Shown here piece by piece: positions 1 to 7,995 of a DNA stretch of 46,147 bases. Source of the DNA: Bacteroidota bacterium (GTDB lineage: Bacteria; Bacteroidota; Bacteroidia; UBA8524); the NCBI GenBank assembly GCA_003531115.1, contig DQHT01000110.1:7285-53431 (forward strand). The letters are read 5' to 3'. Made by a program: the position numbers and the translations under genes. Below the pieces are notes generated by a model, which was not told the DNA's origin, searched no databases, and saw only the letters and a program-made list of their open reading frames with translations. Every line of letters starts with the position of its first letter. The first letter of the stretch is position 1.

Positions 1-2
1 AG

Positions 3-797
3 GTGCAGCTGGATATGGTAAATATCCTGGAGAACGGACATATTGACCTGGCCCATTTGGAAACCCTGTTAAAGGCCTCCGATAAAAAGACCCTGGTTTC
101 GCTGATGCATGCCAATAATGAGCTGGGCAACCTGCTCGATCTGGAAGCGGTTTCAGCCTTGTGCCGGGAGCATAATGCCCTTTTTCACTGCGATACGGTG
201 CAAACCATAGGTCATTATCCACTCGACCTGCAAACCATTAAAATTGATTTTCTTGCGGCAGCGGCACATAAATTTAACGGGCCTAAAGGGGTTGGTTTTA
301 TCTATATCAGCAACAGAAACCGGCTCCATCCTCTGATCACCGGAGGTTCCCAGGAAAGAAACATGCGGGGAGGCACCGAAAATGTATATGGGATCGTTGG
401 ACTGGCCAAAGCGCTGCAGTTGGCCCATGATACCATGGAAGCAAAAAGGACCCATATCAGCGGCTTAAAATCCTATATGATCGACCGCCTCGAAAAGGAA
501 ATCCCGGGCATTCGTTTTAACGGAGATGCTAAAGGACAAAGCCTGTATACGGTGGTTAACGTGAGTTTTCCTCCTTCTAAAGTATCGGATATGATGTTGT
601 TCAAACTCGATATCGAAGGCATATCTGCATCGGGAGGCAGTGCCTGTTCTTCGGGTTCGGATGTAGGTTCGCATGTACTTACGGTTTTGGGGGTAGATAA
701 AGAGCGCGCCAACGTGCGTTTTTCCTTTGGAAAGTACAATACGATAGAGGAAATTGATTTTGTTTTGGAAAAATTAAAAGAAATGCACCATGGGTAA
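3..797 (+). CDS. Cysteine desulfurase (NifS/IscS family), 5' end missing
   Basis: PLP-dependent aminotransferase-fold enzyme that takes sulfur from cysteine for Fe-S cluster or thio-cofactor synthesis in the cytoplasm. The visible 264 residues carry the cofactor motif AAAHKFNGPKG (Schiff-base Lys at residue 90 of the fragment), an upstream HCDTVQ Asp that would contact the PLP ring, the RGGTEN loop, and the mobile catalytic loop GGSACSSGS with the persulfide Cys at residue 215. Family members are about 380-400 residues, so roughly 120 N-terminal residues lie before the window; the GTG at base 3 is an internal Val codon, not a start. The reading frame is intact to TAA. I cannot tell IscS from SufS/NifS-like branches from this part. 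The next gene follows after 34 bp on the same strand. Confidence 0.93.
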   Translation: MQLDMVNILENGHIDLAHLETLLKASDKKTLVSLMHANNELGNLLDLEAVSALCREHNALFHCDTVQTIGHYPLDLQTIKIDFLAAAAHKFNGPKGVGFIYISNRNRLHPLITGGSQERNMRGGTENVYGIVGLAKALQLAHDTMEAKRTHISGLKSYMIDRLEKEIPGIRFNGDAKGQSLYTVVNVSFPPSKVSDMMLFKLDIEGISASGGSACSSGSDVGSHVLTVLGVDKERANVRFSFGKYNTIEEIDFVLEKLKEMHHG

Positions 798-831
798 GTG
801 GAATTTTGCATTTTTGCTTTAAATCCAAACC

Positions 832-2517
832 ATGCGGCCTGCACTAGCTCTGATTTTTTTTCTTTTTATTATAGCTGTTGGAGCACAACCTTATTATTTT
901 CTCGATAGTTCTTTAAAAGAAGGTTATTCTGCCTTTTATCAGGGCAAATATGACCTGGCAGGTAAATTATTCTTTAAAGCCTTAAAAAATGCGCAGATAA
1001 CGAAGGATAAACGCGTGGAAGCCGAATCGTACCGGCTGCTGGGTGAGGTAAACCGGGCTTCCAATAACCGTCCCGCAGCGATCAAATACCTGGATAAGGC
1101 TGAACATATATTTAATGAGATCCAGGACGATTACGGTGTAGCATCTACCAAAAACCGGAAAGCGGCAGCTTATTTTGAAAAAGGGGATTCCATCAATTAT
1201 ATGAAATTCCTTATGAGCTCGCTCAAGATCAGTCGCGACAACCATTTTCGGGATATCGAATACAATTCTTTAACCATACTGGGAGCAGTTCAATTTTCGA
1301 AAGCACGGGATTACCCAGCGGCTGTGCATACACTTACTGAAGCCATGCTGATTGCCAGGGAATTGAATAAAGTAGAAGATTTCCCGTATATCTATACCAA
1401 TATTGCCGGCCTTTACCAGGCTATGGGTCAGCTGGACAGTGCCCTGGTTTATGGAAAAATGGCCCTGGAAATCGCTGAAGCAAGGGGCATCCGCTCATCG
1501 ATCAATTCTGCCTGCAGTCGCCTTGCATCTATCCATGCAGAATTGGGCCAATTCGACAGTGCATTTAAGTACGAAAGGCGTTATAATTTATTGAGTGATA
1601 CCCTCAATATTGAGTCGCGCGATAAACAGTTTGCCGAACTGGTTGAGAAATACGAAGACGAAAAAAATACGGAGGCGCTCGAAAAACAAAGACTTACCAT
1701 CAACTATATCCTCTTTGCAGCCATACTTTTTCTCATTGTCCTGGTGTTTATGTTTATCCTTTTTGCTAATCTGAGAACCCAAAGGAAAAAGCTTACGGAA
1801 GCCAATGAAAAAATGGAGGCGCAAAATGCAGTGCTTGCGGAAAACAGCAAACTCAAGGACCGCCTGCTTTCCGTACTATCGCACGATTTACGGTCGCCCA
1901 TGGCCGCTTTAAGTAGTTCATTAGAGCTTATGCGTAACGGGGAAGTGAATGAGGCCGACTCAAAAATGATCATCGAGGAGTTGCGTGTCAAGGTTGAAAG
2001 GACCTCTGAACTGCTCGACAACCTGCTCTTTTGGATCAAAAATCAATTGAACCGGATCGACCCGGAAATTCAGGAAATTCAACTTAGCGAGCTGATCGGT
2101 GAAACCCTTGTGTTTTTTTCTCCGGAGCTCCAGCAAAAAGCATTGCGGGTTCAGCTTGAAGTACCTGATGATTTTATTCTCCACGCCGACAAAGAAATGA
2201 TCCGGCTGGTCATTCGTAACTTAGTGAGCAATGCGGTGAAGTTTTCGAAAAACGGGGGACAAATTCGCATTGGTGCCACCATGCAGGGGAAATCCAGCCG
2301 CCTGTTTGTAGAAGACGATGGCGTTGGCATCAATTCGGAAGCCTTAAAAGAGATCTTCCAAATGAAAAAGGTATATACCTTCGGCACGCAAAAGGAACTG
2401 GGAATGGGGATCGGCCTCTCTTTGGTGCGCGATTTTGTACATGCCAATAAAGGAAGTATTGAGGTGATCAGCGAAGCCAATAATGGCACTCGGGTGGAAT
2501 TGACCTTTCAAAACTGA
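832..2517 (+). CDS. TPR sensor histidine kinase
   Basis: Membrane sensor kinase of the Bacteroidota TPR type. Residues 1-18 form a signal peptide ending AVGAQ; about 30-260 are a periplasmic array of TPR-like helical hairpins; a coiled stretch (265-288) leads into one strong membrane helix (about 289-312); a second coiled linker follows; then the dimerisation/phospho-acceptor motif SVLSHDLRSPMAAL with His351, and an ATPase domain with N-box NLVSNAVK (about 463-470), G1 DDGVGI (495-500) and G2 GMGIGL (524-529). There is no PAS, HAMP or receiver domain and no response regulator beside it, so it looks like an orphan kinase. The signal it senses cannot be inferred. Its last 10 bases overlap the 3' end of the convergent gene. 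An imperfect -7 box CATTTTTG lies at 809-816. Confidence 0.9.
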   Translation: MRPALALIFFLFIIAVGAQPYYFLDSSLKEGYSAFYQGKYDLAGKLFFKALKNAQITKDKRVEAESYRLLGEVNRASNNRPAAIKYLDKAEHIFNEIQDDYGVASTKNRKAAAYFEKGDSINYMKFLMSSLKISRDNHFRDIEYNSLTILGAVQFSKARDYPAAVHTLTEAMLIARELNKVEDFPYIYTNIAGLYQAMGQLDSALVYGKMALEIAEARGIRSSINSACSRLASIHAELGQFDSAFKYERRYNLLSDTLNIESRDKQFAELVEKYEDEKNTEALEKQRLTINYILFAAILFLIVLVFMFILFANLRTQRKKLTEANEKMEAQNAVLAENSKLKDRLLSVLSHDLRSPMAALSSSLELMRNGEVNEADSKMIIEELRVKVERTSELLDNLLFWIKNQLNRIDPEIQEIQLSELIGETLVFFSPELQQKALRVQLEVPDDFILHADKEMIRLVIRNLVSNAVKFSKNGGQIRIGATMQGKSSRLFVEDDGVGINSEALKEIFQMKKVYTFGTQKELGMGIGLSLVRDFVHANKGSIEVISEANNGTRVELTFQN

Positions 2518-4022
2518 TCGGGCGACAGGGGAGCAGCCATGACGACTTTTTCCTTCTCTACCACCACAGCCCCGGCAGCATCGCCCTTTCTTTTGCGAAC
2601 AAACTTTTTTTCGGTATAGATAACAGGAGCAAGGGCTTCGTTGCGCCGCTTTGAAAACCAGAGGGCAAGTCCGGCAGCGGCCATCAATACGGGCTCAGGA
2701 AAGCTAAGTGTTCCCTTTTTTCGCACTACAACATGCGACCCGCCAACATCCCGGGCATGCAGCCAGAGATCGTCCTTTTTGGCTATTTTTAAAGTAAGTT
2801 CATCGTTGTCTTTGGCCTGTTTTCCAACCAGGATATCAAAATCCATAAAGTTAAACCGGTGATAAGGCAACCTGACTGACTGTTCAGGCTGTTTCTTTTT
2901 GTCCTTTATATGGATACGCAATGCGCGCATGTCGGTAGCCGAACGAACGGCATCCAGCTTTTCGGAAGCTTCAATATAACGTTTTTCCAACTGAGCCACC
3001 TCTTCATTCAGGCGGGCTTCCTGCAGATGCTGGTTTTTGGCTTTCCGGTAAAAACGCTGGGCATTGTCTTGCGGAGTTAGTTTCTCCTTCAGGGGAATGC
3101 GGATCACTTTTCCATCCAGATAATCGGTGAGGTCGATAAAGGCCATGCCTTCTTTGATGGATGGTAAATGGCTCAGGATCAAATCGCCCAGGTGGCGGTA
3201 GTTCTTTTCTGAATTTAATTGAATGCGCTGTTTTTCCAGGGCTTTTAACCTTTTTTCACAGGAATTCACCTCATTGTTCAGCTCGCGAAGTAAGTCCGCT
3301 TTGCGCTGTGTGAAAAAGTGCAGAGCCAGCTGAAGTTCGGTAAAGGGATTTAAAGCCGCGCTAAGGGTAGTATAAGAAGAAAGCAGCTCCTGGCCTTTTA
3401 CCGCGTCGAAGCTGTATTGATCGGCCTCTTTATTGAGGTATACAGGCCCTTCGAGATAGGCAGCAAGCAGTTTAGAAAAGGCGGCTTCGGATCCTGCCGT
3501 AGCCGAAAAGTTTTTTTTAAGATGCGGAGTGACAAAAGAAGCGTTTAGAAAGGTTTCTGCGTTTTGAGGCCAGCTTGCCCCGGCCAGTTCTTTTAAACGA
3601 TTCCCGGAAAAGTCAGATTTGCTGGTGCTTTTGGTTCGAAAAGACTGGGTTTCTTCACCCCTTTGCAGCAATACGTTGGCATGGCGTCCATAACATAAAA
3701 ATACCAGGGAACTTTGCCCGAGGTCCAGGTGAAAGCTCCGTTCTCCGGGATGAGAATGTACCCCTTTAACCCCCGTGTTCCAGGCAGGTTTAAACTGGTC
3801 AAGCGCATTTCGCGACTTGGGCTGATCTTCTTCAGGAAAATACAGGTACATCGCGTCGCCTTCAACACGAAAGGCCAGGCTTATGTTCCGTTTGTCGGCA
3901 CCTTTAAAATGGATAAACAGGTGGTTTTTTTCTGCAGAATATACCTGAAGGAGGGTGGCGCCCTGCAGCAACTGGTTCAGCTCATTGGCCAAACGGCAAA
4001 CATACAGGGCATGGAAACTCAT
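2508..4022 (-). CDS. rqcH: NFACT family protein (RqcH/Rqc2-like ribosome quality control factor)
   Basis: Predicted to bind stalled 50S subunits with peptidyl-tRNA and direct C-terminal alanine tailing, as known for RqcH. The N-terminal NFACT-N part (about 1-200) includes the CYGRHANVLL strand, the family's 'MGRHSN' equivalent. A long charged coiled-coil follows (about 230-370), then the NFACT-R (DUF814) domain from about 390, with LWLHARDVGGSHVVVRKK, the family signature. At 504 residues it is shorter than Firmicutes RqcH (about 570). The Asp-Arg pair needed for tRNA recruitment in characterised RqcH appears here as Glu94-Arg95 in the context HPGERSF, if my by-eye alignment is right. The gene starts 2 nt after the methionine aminopeptidase stop, so the two are surely co-transcribed. 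Family placement is firm; the tailing activity is inferred. Confidence 0.88.
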   Translation of the reverse strand: MSFHALYVCRLANELNQLLQGATLLQVYSAEKNHLFIHFKGADKRNISLAFRVEGDAMYLYFPEEDQPKSRNALDQFKPAWNTGVKGVHSHPGERSFHLDLGQSSLVFLCYGRHANVLLQRGEETQSFRTKSTSKSDFSGNRLKELAGASWPQNAETFLNASFVTPHLKKNFSATAGSEAAFSKLLAAYLEGPVYLNKEADQYSFDAVKGQELLSSYTTLSAALNPFTELQLALHFFTQRKADLLRELNNEVNSCEKRLKALEKQRIQLNSEKNYRHLGDLILSHLPSIKEGMAFIDLTDYLDGKVIRIPLKEKLTPQDNAQRFYRKAKNQHLQEARLNEEVAQLEKRYIEASEKLDAVRSATDMRALRIHIKDKKKQPEQSVRLPYHRFNFMDFDILVGKQAKDNDELTLKIAKKDDLWLHARDVGGSHVVVRKKGTLSFPEPVLMAAAGLALWFSKRRNEALAPVIYTEKKFVRKRKGDAAGAVVVEKEKVVMAAPLSPDQF

Positions 4023-4024
4023 AA

Positions 4025-4795
4025 TTAAAAAACGAATTCGCCGTCAATATCGGTGAGGGCGATGGGTTTTGTTGCCGTAACAAGTACGGTATGCTCGTAT
4101 TGCGCCGAAAGTTTCCCGTCGATGGTGCGGGCGGTCCATCCATCCCTGCGATCCACCTTGGCCCGGGCTTTTCCTGCATTGATCATGGGTTCTACGGTAA
4201 AGATCATTCCTTCTTTTAATACCGGTCCGGAATTTTTGGCCGCCACATGGGGAACTTCCGGCTCTTCGTGAAAGCGCAGTCCCACACCATGTCCGCAAAA
4301 TTCATACACCGTGCTGTATCCGTGACTAACAGCCAGTTTATTGATCTCATAGCCGATATTTCCCAAATGGTTACCGGGATAACATTGGGCGATCCCAACG
4401 CGCAGGCATTCTTTGGTAACCTGCATGAGTTTTTTCGCATAATCGCTTACCGTTCCAACCTCATACATCTTGCAGGTATCGCCAAAATAACCATCGAGGA
4501 TGGTGGTCACGTCGATATTCAGGATATCGCCGTTGCGCAATTCGTATTTGCCGGGGATACCATGACAGATCACATCGTTGACCGAGGTGCAGCAGGAGGC
4601 GGGATAGCCGTTGTATCCTTTGGTAGCAGCGGCGGCTCCGTGGTCTTTAATATACTCCTCACATTTCTGATCGATATATCCGGTTGTGATACCCGGCTTT
4701 ACAAATTGGGCCAGGTATTTTAATGTTTCAGCCGCCAGAATGGAACTTTTTCGTATCCCCTCGATCTGCTCAGCCGTTTTTATCGTAATTGCCAT
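4025..4795 (-). CDS. map: Type I methionine aminopeptidase
   Basis: Removes the initiator Met from nascent proteins. The 256-residue length is standard for type Ia enzymes. All dinuclear metal ligands are visible: Asp95 (NIDVT), Asp106 (GYFGDTCKM), His169 (EFCGHGVG), Glu202 (FTVEPM) and Glu234 (QYEHT); the substrate-contact His78 (VICHGIPG) is also present. It is the middle gene of a minus-strand unit (small membrane protein, map, rqcH), which brings a co-translational processing enzyme together with a ribosome rescue factor. ATG start at 4795 fits the family N-terminus. A near-consensus -7 box (TATTTTCG on the minus strand, 4812-4819) lies 16 nt upstream, so it may have its own promoter as well. 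Confidence 0.96.
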   Translation of the reverse strand: MAITIKTAEQIEGIRKSSILAAETLKYLAQFVKPGITTGYIDQKCEEYIKDHGAAAATKGYNGYPASCCTSVNDVICHGIPGKYELRNGDILNIDVTTILDGYFGDTCKMYEVGTVSDYAKKLMQVTKECLRVGIAQCYPGNHLGNIGYEINKLAVSHGYSTVYEFCGHGVGLRFHEEPEVPHVAAKNSGPVLKEGMIFTVEPMINAGKARAKVDRRDGWTARTIDGKLSAQYEHTVLVTATKPIALTDIDGEFVF

Positions 4796-4824
4796 GTCTT
4801 AAATCGTGGCGCGAAAATACGCAT

Positions 4825-5148
4825 TCAGCGGCGCAATTCCTGAGCTGCCATAATTTGATAGAGGTACATCACAAAAAGAATAAAACTAACCACCATCACC
4901 CCGAAGAGCTGAGAACGCAACATTTTTCTGGTAAAATCGCTTTCATCCTGAGGGATAAAAAAGAGGATTATTCCAATAGGAAATGCAGCCACCACGGCGA
5001 ACCAAAGGGGGAAAGTAAGATTCAACAACCACTCCCAGCTGCTGGCATATTCCTTGGTATACTGGGTCCGAATGCTAATGAGCAGGTTTAAGGTCAGGAT
5101 CAGGCCAAAAAACGAAAGCAATCTTGGGTGAATATTCAGCAATTTCAT
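4825..5148 (-). CDS. Small three-helix membrane protein, unknown function
   Basis: I do not recognise a family. The 107 residues hold three hydrophobic segments: about 9-26, 39-64 and 81-100, with a short basic N-terminus (MKLLNIHPR) and a basic C-terminus (QELRR), so an inner-membrane protein is likely. There are no cysteines or catalytic-looking motifs. It is the first gene of the minus-strand unit leading into map (29 nt gap) and rqcH. The ATG at 5148 is supported by a perfect -7 box (TAATTTTG) ending 4 nt before it. A 13-bp palindrome overlaps that box. Whether the protein is functionally linked to the two downstream genes cannot be said. Confidence 0.7.
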   Translation of the reverse strand: MKLLNIHPRLLSFFGLILTLNLLISIRTQYTKEYASSWEWLLNLTFPLWFAVVAAFPIGIILFFIPQDESDFTRKMLRSQLFGVMVVSFILFVMYLYQIMAAQELRR

Positions 5149-5152
5149 GGCT

Positions 5153-5160
5153 CAAAATTA
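5153..5160 (-). promoter_or_regulatory. -7 promoter box of the small membrane protein-map-rqcH unit
   Basis: On the minus strand the sequence reads TAATTTTG, an exact match to the Bacteroidota -7 consensus TAnnTTTG, followed by AGCC and then the ATG. No clear TTG-type -33 element stands at the expected distance. With only 4 nt between box and start codon the transcript would be leaderless or nearly so. Confidence 0.45.
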
Positions 5161-5170
5161 CACTGTGTAA
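5158..5170. promoter_or_regulatory. 13-bp palindrome overlapping a -7 box (candidate operator)
   Basis: TTACACTGTGTAA is a perfect inverted repeat around a central base. It shares 3 bp with the upstream end of the -7 box of the minus-strand unit, a position where a bound repressor would block RNA polymerase. A second, 8-bp palindrome GTTATAAC lies at 5213-5220 in the same divergent spacer, nearer the HTH-like gene. Which protein would bind is unknown; the neighbouring HTH-like protein is one candidate. Confidence 0.35.
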
Positions 5171-5266
5171 ATGAGATTAGTGTTATGCAGAGCAGACACT
5201 TTCCATTTACATGTTATAACAACTTTATTATATAAATTGTAATATTGCAGTACTAATCATAATCAA

Positions 5267-5740
5267 ATGGCAAGAAAAAAAGGGGCAGTAGCTGTTAAAC
5301 CGGCTGCTGAAAAACAGACAAAAGAGGTTAACAAAACTATCGAATCACTTTATTCTCAATTGGTTACTTTGTTGAAAAAGAACAAAATATCCAAAAACGA
5401 AGTTGCAAAAAGGTTGGGTATGAGTTACCAGGGTTTCTTAAATTCATTTAATAAAAGAAATCTTCGCCTCGAAGCATGGTTCGAAATTTCAGAAATGGTA
5501 AATAAACCATTTGTTGCACGTTTCGACTCAGCGAAAAATATAGCAGAAATGGAAGAAGGTGCTTCTGCAGTTTCTGCTCCGTTATCAAGAGCCAGCGCGG
5601 CTTCTGATGCGGCCGATGATTTTAAAATATTGCGCTTGAGAAATGCGGAAGAAAAGATCGCAATTCTTGAAAAACAAATTGGATCATTGGAATCTCAGAT
5701 ACAAGACAAACAAACGATTATTGAGTTGATCCGTAAGTAA
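5267..5740 (+). CDS. Small HTH-like protein with C-terminal coiled coil
   Basis: No named family recognised. The 157-residue protein has a basic, Lys-rich N-terminus (ARKKGAVAVKPAAEK), then a probable helix-turn-helix at about 42-62 (SKNEVAKRLGMSYQGFLNSF) of the XRE/Cro style, a low-complexity Ala/Ser linker (about 97-117), and a strongly heptad-patterned coiled coil (about 120-156: RNAEEKIAILEKQIGSLESQ) that would give dimerisation. This suggests a DNA-binding, possibly nucleoid or regulatory, protein. It is divergent from the membrane protein-map-rqcH unit across a 118-bp AT-rich spacer and is closed by its own terminator, so it is monocistronic. The HTH call rests on pattern only. Confidence 0.72.
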   Translation: MARKKGAVAVKPAAEKQTKEVNKTIESLYSQLVTLLKKNKISKNEVAKRLGMSYQGFLNSFNKRNLRLEAWFEISEMVNKPFVARFDSAKNIAEMEEGASAVSAPLSRASAASDAADDFKILRLRNAEEKIAILEKQIGSLESQIQDKQTIIELIRK

Positions 5741-5760
5741 GTCTTCATGCATTTTTTAAG

Positions 5761-5793
5761 ACCCTATAATTGAAATGATTATGGGGTTTTTTT
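5761..5793 (+). terminator. Rho-independent terminator of the HTH-like gene
   Basis: ACCCTATAAT at 5761-5770 pairs with ATTATGGGGT at 5778-5787 (one G-U pair), with a 7-nt loop, followed by a run of seven T. It lies 20 nt after the stop. The 3' arm overlaps the stop codon of the convergent BtuF-like gene. Confidence 0.8.
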
Positions 5794-6588
5794 ATGGATT
5801 TGCGCGAATAAATTATCCAGATAAGCTGGAAATTCTGTCATTCTGCTTCCATACCAACTGAACATTTCCCCATTGACCAACAGAATGCGGCTATCCCGAA
5901 CTTTTGCTTCCAACTCCCGGATATGGCCAAAGGAAAAAGGGTAGGGTTCACTGCTCAGCAGGATCAGGTCAGCTTTCAGCGCTATGAATTCGTCTTCATT
6001 TAGTTCAGGGTACCTTTCTCCTGGACAAACATTGCTAAAGCCGGCCAGTTCGAGCATGGAGCTGATAAAGGTATGTTGCCCCGCAAACATCCAGGGCGAT
6101 TTCCATATCGCATAAAGCACCCGTATTCCTTCAAAGCGGGCCTTTTTTTCCTGTATGGAAGCCAGTCCGCCTCGAATTTCCGCAATAAGGGCTTCTGCCT
6201 TAGTTTCACAGTTCACTATACTGCCCAGGTCGTGCATCATCGATAACGCATCCTCAGGTTGGTGAATATCACTCATCCATACGGGAAAGTCGGCAGCAAG
6301 GGCCTCAATTTGGCTCTGCTCGTTCTCTTCCTTGTTTCCGATGATCAGGTCGGGCTGCAGCGCCCGGATCTTATCGAGTTGGAGTTTTTTAGTGCCTCCT
6401 ATCCGTACTACCTTTTTAAGTTCTTCGGCGGGATGGATACAAAACTGGGTTCGCCCAACAAGCCGCCCGCCAATACCAATGGCGCACAAATATTCCGTCT
6501 GGCTCGGCACCAGCGATACAATACGCTCCGGAAAAGCCGGCAGCCATACTTCCCGCTTCATCTGGTCGTTATGGCGTAAGGAATCCAT
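5779..6588 (-). CDS. BtuF-like helical-backbone metal receptor, no signal peptide
   Basis: Class III periplasmic-binding-protein fold (COG0614: cobalamin, haem or siderophore binding). It shows the fold's usual features: ERIVSLVPSQTEYLCAIG near the start, VGRTQFCIHP, the RIGGTKKLQLDKIRALQPDLIIG stretch (as separate strand-helix pieces), and a C-terminal lobe with ADLILLSSEPYPF. Unusually for a solute receptor there is no signal peptide or lipobox: the N-terminus (MDSLRHNDQMKREVWLP) is polar, so the protein should stay in the cytoplasm unless exported otherwise. No ABC permease or ATPase is adjacent. The ATG at 6588 is preferred to a TTG one codon upstream; it starts 3 nt after the CBS-synthase stop, so the two are co-transcribed. 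Its ligand is unknown. Confidence 0.82.
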   Translation of the reverse strand: MDSLRHNDQMKREVWLPAFPERIVSLVPSQTEYLCAIGIGGRLVGRTQFCIHPAEELKKVVRIGGTKKLQLDKIRALQPDLIIGNKEENEQSQIEALAADFPVWMSDIHQPEDALSMMHDLGSIVNCETKAEALIAEIRGGLASIQEKKARFEGIRVLYAIWKSPWMFAGQHTFISSMLELAGFSNVCPGERYPELNEDEFIALKADLILLSSEPYPFSFGHIRELEAKVRDSRILLVNGEMFSWYGSRMTEFPAYLDNLFAQIHKKTP

Positions 6589-6591
6589 CAA

Positions 6592-7959
6592 CTAGCTTAA
6601 AGCCTCAATGATATCGTATTTGGTAATGATATGCCAGTTGCCGCCGAGGTCCATCATGAGCACGGCATTGTTCTCTTTATTGATCTTACGCGCAACAGCC
6701 TCGATCGACTCGCCTGTTTTTACCACAGGAAACGGAGGCAACATTACTGAAGCCACTTTAGCTTCCCTGACGGTTTGATTCTGCAGCAGCTTTTGAAAGA
6801 GCATGCTGTCATCCAAGGCACCAATAAACTGCCCTTGCCCGTCAACTACCGGAATTTGTGAAATGCCGTATTTATGCAATATTTCACAGGCTACACTGAT
6901 GGTGTCATCAGCCCGAACGGTGATCAGCTTCTGATTTTTATGCTTTTCGATAAGGTCGAGTGCGGTTTTGGGCTGCGGCGTTTCCATAAAGCCCCGGTCG
7001 CGCATCCAGTCGTCATTAAACATTTTACCCAGATACCGGGTGCCGTGATCGTGGAAAATAACTACAACAACATCCCCCTTTTTAAAGCGGTCTTTCATCT
7101 GAACGATACCCGCCATGGCAGCACCGGCCGAGTTCCCTACAAATATCCCTTCTTCACGGGCTATTTTTCGTGTATAGATGGCCGCATCCTTATCCGTCAC
7201 CTTTTCGAAATGGTCGATCAAGTCAAAACGCACATTCTCGGGTAAAAAATCTTCACCGATGCCTTCTGTGATATAAGGATAGATTTCTTCCTTATCGAAG
7301 ATCCCTGTTTCCTTATACTTTTTGAAAACAGATCCATACGTATCGATACCCAATACCTGAATGTCCGGATTTTTTTCTTTGAGGAATTTTGCGGTTCCGC
7401 TAATGGTACCGCCCGTTCCCACACCCACTACTAAATGGGTGATCTTTCCTTCGGTCTGTTCCCAGATCTCCGGTCCGGTTTGTTCATAATGGGCCATCGA
7501 ATTGGAAAGATTATCGTACTGATTAGGTTTCCAGGCATTGGGGATCTCGGCCGCCAAACGGCTGGAAACGGAATAATAGGAGCGGGGGTCTTCGGGTTCT
7601 ACATCCGTAGGACAAACTATTACATCAGCTCCAAATGCCTTAAGGGCGTCTACTTTTTCTTTGGATTGTTTGTCGGTAGTAGTAAAAATGCATTTATACC
7701 CTTTTATCACCGCCGCTATGGCCAAACCCATACCTGTATTGCCGCTGGTACCTTCCACAATGGTGCCCCCGGGTTTCAGCGCGCCGCTTTTTTCAGCGTC
7801 TTCGATCATTTTGAGGGCCATACGGTCCTTGATCGAATTGCCGGGATTTACCGTTTCGATCTTGGCCAATACAAGAGCAGGAATGTCCTTTGTAATTCTG
7901 TTTATTTTAACCAGAGGGGTATTGCCGATGGTTTCGAGTATAGAAGAATAGTAGTGCAT
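6592..7959 (-). CDS. PLP-dependent cysteine/cystathionine beta-synthase with C-terminal CBS pair
   Basis: Fold type II PLP enzyme that makes cystathionine from serine and homocysteine, or cysteine from O-acetylserine. The N-terminal catalytic domain has the family start SSILETIGNTPLVKINRI, PLP Lys44 in NSIKDR, the substrate loop EGTSGNTG and the phosphate-binding GTGGTISGT. Residues from about 333 to 455 form two CBS motifs (KLITVRADDTISVACEILHK and the following repeat), the usual regulatory pair of cystathionine beta-synthases; they may sense an adenosyl ligand. The order catalytic domain plus CBS pair favours cystathionine beta-synthase over plain CysK. The ATG at 7959 is chosen over a TTG three codons upstream because that TTG is inside a perfect -7 promoter box. 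The BtuF-like gene follows directly. Confidence 0.9.
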   Translation of the reverse strand: MHYYSSILETIGNTPLVKINRITKDIPALVLAKIETVNPGNSIKDRMALKMIEDAEKSGALKPGGTIVEGTSGNTGMGLAIAAVIKGYKCIFTTTDKQSKEKVDALKAFGADVIVCPTDVEPEDPRSYYSVSSRLAAEIPNAWKPNQYDNLSNSMAHYEQTGPEIWEQTEGKITHLVVGVGTGGTISGTAKFLKEKNPDIQVLGIDTYGSVFKKYKETGIFDKEEIYPYITEGIGEDFLPENVRFDLIDHFEKVTDKDAAIYTRKIAREEGIFVGNSAGAAMAGIVQMKDRFKKGDVVVVIFHDHGTRYLGKMFNDDWMRDRGFMETPQPKTALDLIEKHKNQKLITVRADDTISVACEILHKYGISQIPVVDGQGQFIGALDDSMLFQKLLQNQTVREAKVASVMLPPFPVVKTGESIEAVARKINKENNAVLMMDLGGNWHIITKYDIIEALS

Positions 7960-7965
7960 GCGGGG

Positions 7966-7973
7966 CAAAGATA
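7966..7973 (-). promoter_or_regulatory. -7 promoter box before the CBS-domain synthase
   Basis: The minus strand reads TATCTTTG, an exact TAnnTTTG match, with a TTG trinucleotide 16 nt further upstream as a slightly close -33 element. Six bases (CCCCGC) separate the box from the ATG at 7959. The box sits in the 36-bp gap after the giant PKD gene. Confidence 0.5.
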
Positions 7974-7995
7974 AAGATTCATCTTAAGCCAATAC

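Noticed and set aside
4247..4723. 158-codon plus-strand frame opposite map
   Set aside because: Antisense to an enzyme with all five metal ligands in place; no recognisable domain in this frame.
5149..5266. Small RNA or riboswitch in the divergent spacer
   Set aside because: Only 118 bp, AT-rich, with two short palindromes but no long hairpin or terminator; an operator-type reading is simpler.
7435..7974. 179-codon plus-strand frame opposite the CBS-domain synthase
   Set aside because: It lies wholly antisense to a gene with clear catalytic motifs and shows no protein family features.
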